From positions 1 to 10,250 of the forward strand of contig DYZF01000029.1 in NCBI GenBank assembly GCA_020741375.1: DNA of 10,250 nt. The letters are read 5' to 3'. A program made the position numbers and the translations under genes. Position 1 is the first letter of the stretch; every line of letters starts with the position of its first letter. Positions 1 through 5,606 of the stretch are shown here, piece after piece. The DNA is from Tessaracoccus flavescens (GTDB taxonomy: Bacteria > Actinomycetota > Actinomycetes > Propionibacteriales > Propionibacteriaceae). Below the pieces are notes generated by a model, which ran no database searches, was not told the origin of the DNA, and saw only the letters and a list, made by a program, of their open reading frames with translations.

Positions 1-53
1 CAACTCTGCACGGCAGCACTGACAAAAACGTTTTCGGCTGCTTCGACCCCGGC
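1..53. other. short 3' flank of the M23 peptidase gene
   Basis: This stretch lies downstream of the peptidase stop codon. It holds a perfect 10-bp palindrome, AAAACGTTTT (25-34), flanked by a short inverted repeat (GCAGC at 13-17, GCTGC at 37-41). That could form a weak hairpin, but it lacks the GC-rich stem followed by a T-run of a convincing terminator. No start codon with a ribosome binding site is visible. In many actinobacteria smpB follows ftsEX, so the next gene may lie just outside the window; this is inference from common gene order. Confidence 0.3.
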
Positions 54-1529
54 TCAGAACAGCGAGATTGGGTCGGCCAGTTGGCCGTTGGCCCAGGTGC
101 TGTAGTGCAGGTGGCAGCCGGTGGAGTAACCGGTGCTGCCGACGTAGCCGATGGTCTGGCCCTTGCTGACGCGCTGGCCGACGCCGACGATGTAGCGGGT
201 GGCGTGGTTGTAGCCGGTGGTGACGTAGTTGCCGTCGACTCGCCCGTGATCGATCATAAGGCGGTTGCCGTAGCCGGCGTTGTAGTAGCGCTCGGACACG
301 ACGCCGTCGGAGGCGGCGCGGATCGGGGAGCCGCAGGAGGCGCCGAAGTCGGTGCCGTCGTGAAGCTTCCAGTAACCCAGAACCGGGTGCAGGCGCATAC
401 CGTAGCGCGACGTGATGCGGGCACCGCTGGGCATGATGAAGCCGGAGCTGCTGGACGCAACGGGCTTCGGCTTCGCAACAGGCTTCGGCGCGGGCTTGGC
501 CGGCTCGACGCGCGGGGTGGAACGGGAATCACGCTGGGCGGCAGCCTCGCGAGCCTCACGTGCTTCGCGGTCGGCCTGTGCCTTGCGCTCAGCCGCGGCC
601 TTGGCATCAGCCTCACGCTTGGCCTTCTCAGCAGCAATGCGCTCACGCTCAGCCTTGGCAGCTGCCTCGGCCTTCTCACGGGCGATCCGCTCCTGGATGC
701 GCTTCTCCACGGAGGCGTTCTCGGCGACGAGGTCACGCTGCTGCTGCTCCTCGACGGCCACCTGCTGACGTGCAGCAGCCTCAGCTGCGTCGCGGCGCTG
801 GACGAGCCCGGCCATGTCCCCACGAATGGCCTGGGCCTCAGCCTCAGCGGCTTCCTTGATCTTGAGCTGCTCGGCGGCAGCCTGACGAGCCTCGTCAGCC
901 TTGGTGCGAGCAGCCTCAGCTGCGAGCTGGGCGTCTTCGAGGGCCAGACGGCGCATCTCGAGCTCGTCCAGCTGCTGTGCCGACGAGTCGAACAGAGTCT
1001 CGGCGAGCTGCGCACGCTGGTTGAGGTTGGTGGTATTCACATCGCTGAAGATGAGCGCCAGGTTGAGCAGGCCGTGCGTGGTCTGCGTCGTCACCATGAT
1101 CTCTTCGTTGATGCGCTTGTTGACGGAATTCAGCGCGGCGATGGCGGCGGCAACGTCGGCCTCAGCCTGCTTGAGCTTGTGCTCAGCAACCTCAAGCTCC
1201 TCGGCGCGCTTCTTATCCTCGGCAGCAGCAGCACGTGCCTCAGCCTCGGCGGCATCAAGACGAGCCTCCGCGGCAGCGAGCTGCGCGCGGGCCTCAACCA
1301 AGGCGGCCGCGGCTTCGGAGTGGTGGTTGTGGGCGTCGGCGACAGCGCCGGCCTGCTGGGCCAGCTCCACCTTGAGTTGTTCCTTGCGGTCGTCCAGCTC
1401 GTCGGCGTTGGCGGGCAGGGCGAGTCCACAGAGGAGAGCAATACTGGCAGCGGCCACGATGACGCTGCGCGAGAGACGGATGGACAGGGGTCGACGAACG
1501 GTCGGCGTGTGGGGAAGGTCCCGATTCAC
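54..1529 (-). CDS. secreted coiled-coil M23-family peptidoglycan endopeptidase, likely FtsEX partner
   Basis: A 491-residue exported murein hydrolase. Residues 1-42 form a signal peptide: basic n-region, hydrophobic core around 22-38, and a likely cleavage after ANA. Residues 43 to about 320 are Ala/Glu/Arg/Lys-rich with heptad character, as in the coiled coils of EnvC, CwlO and PcsB-type proteins. A Pro/Lys/Ser linker (about 335-362) leads to a C-terminal M23 (LytM/lysostaphin) domain (about 363-491). The zinc and catalytic residues look intact: H390 and D394 in HDGTD, H442 in YNH, and H473/H475 in HLH. C399 and C472 may form a disulfide. It starts 17 nt after ftsX ends, so it is probably in the prfB-ftsE-ftsX operon and is the hydrolase FtsEX controls. 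The GTG start was chosen over the ATG six nucleotides upstream because that ATG touches the Shine-Dalgarno sequence. Domain assignment is secure; control by FtsEX is inferred from position and architecture. Confidence 0.9.
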   Translation of the reverse strand: MNRDLPHTPTVRRPLSIRLSRSVIVAAASIALLCGLALPANADELDDRKEQLKVELAQQAGAVADAHNHHSEAAAALVEARAQLAAAEARLDAAEAEARAAAAEDKKRAEELEVAEHKLKQAEADVAAAIAALNSVNKRINEEIMVTTQTTHGLLNLALIFSDVNTTNLNQRAQLAETLFDSSAQQLDELEMRRLALEDAQLAAEAARTKADEARQAAAEQLKIKEAAEAEAQAIRGDMAGLVQRRDAAEAAARQQVAVEEQQQRDLVAENASVEKRIQERIAREKAEAAAKAERERIAAEKAKREADAKAAAERKAQADREAREAREAAAQRDSRSTPRVEPAKPAPKPVAKPKPVASSSSGFIMPSGARITSRYGMRLHPVLGYWKLHDGTDFGASCGSPIRAASDGVVSERYYNAGYGNRLMIDHGRVDGNYVTTGYNHATRYIVGVGQRVSKGQTIGYVGSTGYSTGCHLHYSTWANGQLADPISLF

Positions 1530-1535
1530 GTTCAT

Positions 1536-1542
1536 CCTCCTT
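1536..1542 (-). promoter_or_regulatory. ribosome binding site that decides the start of the M23 gene
   Basis: On the minus strand this reads AAGGAGG, a near-perfect anti-16S match. It abuts the ATG at 1535 with no spacer but lies 6 nt from the GTG at 1529, the normal distance. The GTG is therefore the likely initiator, and the annotated protein should be two residues shorter than an ATG-first call would give. Confidence 0.75.
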
Positions 1543-1546
1543 GTTC

Positions 1547-2449
1547 TTAGATACGCAAGTACTTCCTTGTCGCCAGGAGTGTCGGGATGATCGCCAAAGC
1601 GACACCGACGGCGGCAATAGCAAGAATTGCAGTGATGAGGTCGCCCCACCCAATCCACGGTAAAGCAGTGATTGAGGTTTGGGCGTTCTGCACGATGATG
1701 AACCAATAGCCCGCGACTAGGGCTCCAGCTGCCAGGAGCACGCCGATGAGGCCGGCGATCAGGGATTCCAGAAGGAACGGCAGAAGGATGTAGAGGTTGG
1801 AGGCACCCACCAGTCGCATGATGCCGATCTCTCGGCGTCGGGTGAATGCTGCCATCCGGATGGTGTTGGCAATCTGTAGGGCAGCTGCGAGCAGCAACAG
1901 CGCGGACATGATGATGGTGGCCCACTGGAGGGCACCGAGCCACTTGAACATGGGCTCGAGAACGGTGTGCAGATCCTGCACGTTCTGGACGCCTTGGAGG
2001 CCCTTGGCCTCGGAGACGACGCCGGCGTAGTTCTCTGGGTTGACCAGCTTCACACGGAACGAATCCTGCATGTCCTCCGCGGTACGGGAGGTGAGCACCG
2101 GGGAGTCGGCGAAGACGCGCTGGAACTCCTCGAACGCCTTCTCCTTGGATTCGTAGATGACCTCGTCCACCTCGGGGTTAGCCTCGAGCGTCTGCTGGAT
2201 CTGATCACGCTGCGCTTCGGTGACGCCCTTGCCGGGCTCACAGCGGCCACCGTGCGTCTGATCAGTGCAGAGGAAGACCGAGATCTCGATCTTGTCATAG
2301 AGGCTGCGCTTGGCGAGGTCCACCTCCATGGAGGTCAACAGGCCCGCGCCGAGCAGCGAAAGGGACACCGCCATCGTCACGATGACGGCGATGGTCATGG
2401 CGATGTTGCGCTTGAGACCCGACCAGGTCTCGCGAAGGGAGTGACGCAT
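1547..2449 (-). CDS. ftsX: cell division protein FtsX
   Basis: A 300-residue membrane subunit of FtsEX, which couples ATP hydrolysis by FtsE to activation of a periplasmic or cell-wall hydrolase at the septum. The expected topology is visible: a short cytoplasmic N-terminus, TM1 (about 16-40), a large extracytoplasmic loop (about 42-168), TM2 (171-195), a cytoplasmic segment with the charged motif TRRREIGIMRLVGAS (203-217) typical of FtsX/MacB permeases, TM3 (about 221-250) and TM4 (about 269-293). Length is normal for actinobacterial FtsX. C61 and C70 sit close together at the start of the external loop and may form a disulfide. ATG start; GGAGG lies about 12 nt upstream, a rather long spacing. 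The gene begins 17 nt after the ftsE stop and ends 17 nt before the M23 gene, which supports cotranscription. Confidence 0.96.
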   Translation of the reverse strand: MRHSLRETWSGLKRNIAMTIAVIVTMAVSLSLLGAGLLTSMEVDLAKRSLYDKIEISVFLCTDQTHGGRCEPGKGVTEAQRDQIQQTLEANPEVDEVIYESKEKAFEEFQRVFADSPVLTSRTAEDMQDSFRVKLVNPENYAGVVSEAKGLQGVQNVQDLHTVLEPMFKWLGALQWATIIMSALLLLAAALQIANTIRMAAFTRRREIGIMRLVGASNLYILLPFLLESLIAGLIGVLLAAGALVAGYWFIIVQNAQTSITALPWIGWGDLITAILAIAAVGVALAIIPTLLATRKYLRI

Positions 2450-2466
2450 AGTAGTTCTCTTCCTCC

Positions 2467-3153
2467 CTACGCCGTGCCGTAGATGCCCTTGGCCTGATCA
2501 CGCACGAGCTCGCCTTCACGGAGCTCAAGCACGCGGCGGCGCATCTGGTCGACGATGGATGAATCGTGTGTGGCCATGATCACCGTCGTGTCGGAACGGT
2601 TGATCCGATCGAGCAGCTTCATGATGCCGACGGAGGTTTCCGGATCCAGGTTTCCGGTGGGCTCGTCGGCGATGAGGATCTTGGGGCGGTTGACGAAGGC
2701 GCGAGCGATCGCGACGCGCTGCTGTTCGCCGCCGGAGAGCTCTTCGGAGGGGCGGTCTTCCTTGCCGGACAGGCCCACCAGTTCCAGGGTGTCGGGCACA
2801 ATCTGCTTGATCCGCTTCGGCGACGCGCCGATCACCTGCAGCGCGAAGGCGACGTTTTCGTACACCGTCTTGCCGGGCAGGAGGCGGAAATCCTGGAACA
2901 CCGTGCCGATCTGGCGACGCAGCGCCGGCACCTTCCATTGGTTCATGGCGGTGAGATTCTTGCCGGCGACGTAGAGCTGCCCCTTGGTGGGGCGGTACTC
3001 ACGAAGGATGAGCCGCAGGAACGTGGACTTTCCGGAACCGGACTGGCCCACGAGGAAGACAAACTCGCCCTTCCCGATCTCCAGGTTGATGTTGCGCAGG
3101 GCAGCACGCTCCTGGCCCGGGTAGAACTTCGTCACGTCCTCGAACGTAATCAC
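2467..3153 (-). CDS. ftsE: cell division ATP-binding protein FtsE
   Basis: A 228-residue ABC ATPase, the cytoplasmic partner of FtsX. All nucleotide-binding motifs are present: Walker [10 protein letters not shown] (36-44), Q-loop Q87 within VFQD, signature LSGGEQQ (139-145), Walker B ILIADE (159-164), D-loop NLD (168-170) and H-loop H196 in ATHD. The opening ([11 protein letters not shown]) and the short length are typical of FtsE rather than of a transporter ATPase, and ftsX immediately downstream settles the identity. The start is GTG at 3153, with GAGGTG (3158-3163 on the minus strand) at suitable spacing. A 163-nt gap separates it from prfB, so ftsE may have its own promoter as well as read-through from prfB. 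Confidence 0.97.
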   Translation of the reverse strand: MITFEDVTKFYPGQERAALRNINLEIGKGEFVFLVGQSGSGKSTFLRLILREYRPTKGQLYVAGKNLTAMNQWKVPALRRQIGTVFQDFRLLPGKTVYENVAFALQVIGASPKRIKQIVPDTLELVGLSGKEDRPSEELSGGEQQRVAIARAFVNRPKILIADEPTGNLDPETSVGIMKLLDRINRSDTTVIMATHDSSIVDQMRRRVLELREGELVRDQAKGIYGTA

Positions 3154-3316
3154 TCGACACCTCGAACAGCTGGGGAAGAACCTGAGAAACTCTCAGACGA
3201 ATGCCGAGTTTAGGCGGTCAGACAAGTCAGCCCTAATCTGACACGCCACAAGCGGCCGCACTCCCCTAGCTGAACCGCCCTGACACCGTCGGCGACAGGG
3301 CCGATCGCCAACGGAT
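3154..3316 (-). other. prfB-ftsE intergenic region with small hairpins
   Basis: A 163-nt leader or spacer between prfB and ftsE. It contains a perfect 6-bp hairpin with a 3-nt loop (CTGAGA-AAC-TCTCAG, 3182-3196) about 28 nt upstream of the ftsE start, and a looser GTCAGA/TCTGAC inverted repeat (about 3218-3243). Close to the prfB stop, CCCTG and CAGGG arms could pair (about 3279-3301). None is followed by a T-run on the minus strand, so I do not call a terminator. I found no convincing -35/-10 pair, although ftsE would be expected to have a promoter here. Confidence 0.35.
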
Positions 3317-4429
3317 TTAGGCGTCGGCGTCGGCCTTCTTGCGCCAACGGATGCCGGCGTCGATGAAGCCGTCGATGTCGCCGTCGAAGACGGCGGCCGG
3401 ATTGCCCACTTCGTGATCCGTGCGCAGATCCTTGACCATCTGGTACGGGTTCATCACGTACGTGCGCATCTGGGCGCCCCACGAGTTGCCGCCGTCGCCC
3501 TTGAGCGCGTTCATTTCCTTTTCGCGGTCCTGGCGGGCCTTTTCCAGCAGACGCGACTGCAGCACGCGCAGCGCTGCAGCCTTGTTCTGGAGCTGCGACT
3601 TCTCGTTCTGGCAGCTCACGACGATGCCCGTGGGCAGGTGCGTGATGCGCACGGCGGAGTCGGTGGTGTTGACCGACTGTCCGCCCGGGCCGGACGAGCG
3701 GAAGACGTCGATACGGAGATCGCCTTCCGGGATGTCGATGTGGTCCGTCTCCTCGGTGACCGGGAGCACCTCGACGCCCGCGAAGGACGTCTGGCGGCGC
3801 CCCTGGTTGTCGAACGGCGAGATGCGCACCAGACGGTGCGTGCCCTGCTCAACCGACAGCGTGCCGTAGGCGAACGGGGCCTTCACCGCGAAGGTGGCGG
3901 ACTTGAGGCCGGCTTCTTCGGCATAGGAGGTGTCGTAGACCTCGGTGGTGTAGCCGTGGCGATCCGCCCAGCGCAGGTACATGCGCATGAGCATCTCGGC
4001 AAAGTCTGCTGCGTCGACGCCGCCGGCTTCGGCGCGGATGGTGATGAGGGCGTCGCGAGGGTCGTACTCACCCGACAAAAGCGTCCGAACTTCCAGCGCC
4101 TCGATGTCCTTGGTGAGATGGCCGAGTTCCTTGACCACCTCGGCGCGGGCGTCGGCGTCGCCTTCTTCTTCGGCGAGTTCGAGCATGAGCTCGGCGTCTT
4201 CAAGGCGGGTGCGCAAGGCCACCAAGCGGTCCACCTCTGACTGCTTGGCCGACAGCTGCGATGTGACCCGCTGGGCGTTGTCCTGGTCGTCCCACAGGTT
4301 GGGCGCGGCAACCTGCTCGCTCAACTCAGCGATGTCCGCACGCAGGGCGTCAAGGTCTGCCACGGCCTCGATCGAATCGAGGGAATGGCCTAGGTCGGCA
4401 AGCTGCTGGGAAAGATCATCGTTAGCCAC
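3317..4429 (-). CDS. prfB: peptide chain release factor 2
   Basis: A 370-residue class I release factor that recognises UGA and UAA stop codons and triggers peptide release in the ribosomal peptidyl-transferase centre. The RF2-specific tripeptide SPF (204-206) and the catalytic GGQ (249-251, in [10 protein letters not shown]) are both present. The helical N-terminal domain (about 1-110) and C-terminal segment are of normal length. The start is GTG at 4429, preceded by a modest AGGATGG-type ribosome binding site; an ATG at 4439 is out of frame. The reading frame is continuous: the in-frame TGA and +1 frameshift that autoregulate RF2 in many bacteria are absent. It is probably the first gene of the ftsEX cluster. 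Confidence 0.97.
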   Translation of the reverse strand: MANDDLSQQLADLGHSLDSIEAVADLDALRADIAELSEQVAAPNLWDDQDNAQRVTSQLSAKQSEVDRLVALRTRLEDAELMLELAEEEGDADARAEVVKELGHLTKDIEALEVRTLLSGEYDPRDALITIRAEAGGVDAADFAEMLMRMYLRWADRHGYTTEVYDTSYAEEAGLKSATFAVKAPFAYGTLSVEQGTHRLVRISPFDNQGRRQTSFAGVEVLPVTEETDHIDIPEGDLRIDVFRSSGPGGQSVNTTDSAVRITHLPTGIVVSCQNEKSQLQNKAAALRVLQSRLLEKARQDREKEMNALKGDGGNSWGAQMRTYVMNPYQMVKDLRTDHEVGNPAAVFDGDIDGFIDAGIRWRKKADADA

Positions 4430-4496
4430 AAGTCACCATCCTACCGGCCCCGACGAGAAACTCGATGTCTGCCACAATGGTCACCGGCCCAATCAA

Positions 4497-4525
4497 GTGG
4501 CAACCGTGCCGCCTGTTTCGATAAG
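4497..4525 (+). promoter_or_regulatory. possible promoter of the tRNA-Val gene
   Basis: GTGGCA (4497-4502, four of six matches to TTGACA) is followed after 17 nt by GATAAG (4520-4525, four of six matches to TATAAT). This places transcription start a few bases before the mature tRNA 5' end at 4537. Position and spacing fit, but the individual matches are only moderate. Confidence 0.35.
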
Positions 4526-4536
4526 TTGGGCCGTCC

Positions 4537-4610
4537 GGGCGCATAGCTCAGTTGGTTAGAGCATCTGCCTTACAAGCAGAGAGTCGGGGGTTCGAGTCCC
4601 TCTGCGCCCA
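4537..4610 (+). tRNA. tRNA-Val, anticodon UAC
   Basis: A full cloverleaf can be drawn. The acceptor stem pairs GGGCGCA (4537-4543) with TGCGCCC (4603-4609), and the discriminator base is A4610. The D-arm is GCTC...GAGC. The anticodon stem TCTGC/GCAGA encloses the loop CTTACAA, placing anticodon TAC at 4571-4573, which reads GUA (and GUG by wobble) valine codons. The T-arm has loop TTCGAGT with five stem pairs, one of them G-U. The 3' CCA is not encoded (CAC follows the discriminator), so it must be added by nucleotidyltransferase. It is a single tRNA, not a cluster, and lies 39 nt upstream of the next gene on the same strand. Confidence 0.96.
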
Positions 4611-4649
4611 CACCGCGCACCGTCGTCGGTCCGTAGGGAAAGAGGTGGC

Positions 4650-5606
4650 ATGAGCGCAGCACATGGGCGTCGCGGCCTGCCGCCGGAATCCGAAACCGAC
4701 GACCTCGCTCCCCTCTCCGCGCCGTCGGCGGCCCGGCGGGGCGCCGTCGTCGAAAGCGATTCGGCCGCGTCCACCTCCTCAGGGCGGGCTCGGCGCGGGC
4801 TGCCCGTCGAGGAACCCCGGGGTGGCGACGAACCATCTCGGAGCGCATGGCTGGCAATCGCGGGCCTGGGCGTCGCTCTCGCGCTCCTCATCGGAGTGCT
4901 GTACATCGTTGTGGGCGGACGCGACAGCTCCGCCGAGCCGTCGCCGACCACCTCTCCCACCGGAACCTTGTCAGCCAGCCCCGCCCCGTCGGGGTCGCCG
5001 TCGAGCTCGGCCTCCCCCAGCATGTCCAGCTCCCCGACTGCGCCGACGTCGCCCTCCCCCAGCCCGTCTCCGTCGGCCAGCCCCACGCCTACCGTCGATC
5101 CTGCCCTCCTGACGCTCAACGGCATGGAGCTGCGGATTCCGGAAGGCTGGGAGCTGTACGCCGACGAAACCATCCAGGACAACCGGCGTTTGGTCCGGCT
5201 CATGGATCCAGCGACTGATGTGCGTGTGCAAGCGGTGACTTTGCCGGAGGTGGCGCCGGAGCTCGACGAGGCGTGCATGGACTTGATGGCCGACCATCGC
5301 GGGCTCTATGACGACGTCGCGGAATCCCTCGCCGTCGATGTTCCCGTCACCGGGGCAGGTGCGGGCGTGGCGTGCTCCTTCACGGGAACCCGCGCCAGCG
5401 ACGGCCAACCGGGCAAGGTGGAGTTCACGGTGCTGCGCCGCGAATCCGACGGCCATTCTCTGATCTTCCGCGACACGATTCCGGGAGGCATCGCCGACGA
5501 CGCACCGGCCCGTCAGCAGTTGTTCACCGCGGAATGCGCCGCGGCCACCTCATTCGGGCTCACCGTCGATCAGTGCGTGGCTACTCCTGGCCAGGCCGAC
5601 GGCTGA
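4650..5606 (+). CDS. single-pass membrane protein with Ser/Pro-rich stalk and extracytoplasmic domain, function unknown
   Basis: A 318-residue protein I cannot name. Residues 1-65 are polar, charged and probably disordered in the cytoplasm. One hydrophobic segment (about 67-88) anchors it. Residues 92-150 form a low-complexity Ser/Pro/Thr stalk typical of actinobacterial surface proteins and possibly O-glycosylated. The rest (about 151-318) is a globular outer domain beginning with a strand that contains IPEGWE. That domain has four cysteines (C209, C242, C296, C309), enough for two disulfides. It loosely recalls LpqN- or PsbP-like secreted domains, but I would not rely on this. There is no lipobox. 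The start is ATG with GAGG four nucleotides upstream. It may be transcribed with the tRNA, since no terminator separates them. Its last 26 nt overlap the end of the convergent pfk gene. Confidence 0.85.
   Translation: MSAAHGRRGLPPESETDDLAPLSAPSAARRGAVVESDSAASTSSGRARRGLPVEEPRGGDEPSRSAWLAIAGLGVALALLIGVLYIVVGGRDSSAEPSPTTSPTGTLSASPAPSGSPSSSASPSMSSSPTAPTSPSPSPSPSASPTPTVDPALLTLNGMELRIPEGWELYADETIQDNRRLVRLMDPATDVRVQAVTLPEVAPELDEACMDLMADHRGLYDDVAESLAVDVPVTGAGAGVACSFTGTRASDGQPGKVEFTVLRRESDGHSLIFRDTIPGGIADDAPARQQLFTAECAAATSFGLTVDQCVATPGQADG

Noticed and set aside
560..1300. Repetitive GC-rich tract resembling a minisatellite
   Set aside because: The periodicity comes from Ala/Glu/Arg codons of a coiled coil; no exact repeat unit is present.
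81..1550. Long open frame on the plus strand, 489 codons, opposite the M23 gene
   Set aside because: It is the antisense shadow of an Ala/Glu-rich coiled coil in GC-rich DNA. Its Gly/Ala/Val/Leu composition has no domain logic, and the minus-strand gene has a signal peptide, a ribosome binding site and a full M23 domain.
2566..3213. Plus-strand open frame of 215 codons opposite ftsE
   Set aside because: It is the shadow of ftsE, whose complete ABC motifs leave no doubt about the coding strand.
4537..4610. tRNA as a possible integration site for a mobile element
   Set aside because: No duplicated tRNA 3' end, integrase gene or change in base composition is seen nearby.
4917..5100. Apparent tandem repeat of Ser/Pro codons
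   Set aside because: The units are irregular, and the stretch is a low-complexity protein stalk, not a DNA repeat array or CRISPR.
4556..5278. Minus-strand open frame of 240 codons across the tRNA and membrane-protein gene
   Set aside because: It runs through the tRNA and mirrors the Ser/Pro stalk of the plus-strand gene. It has no recognisable domain or ribosome binding site.
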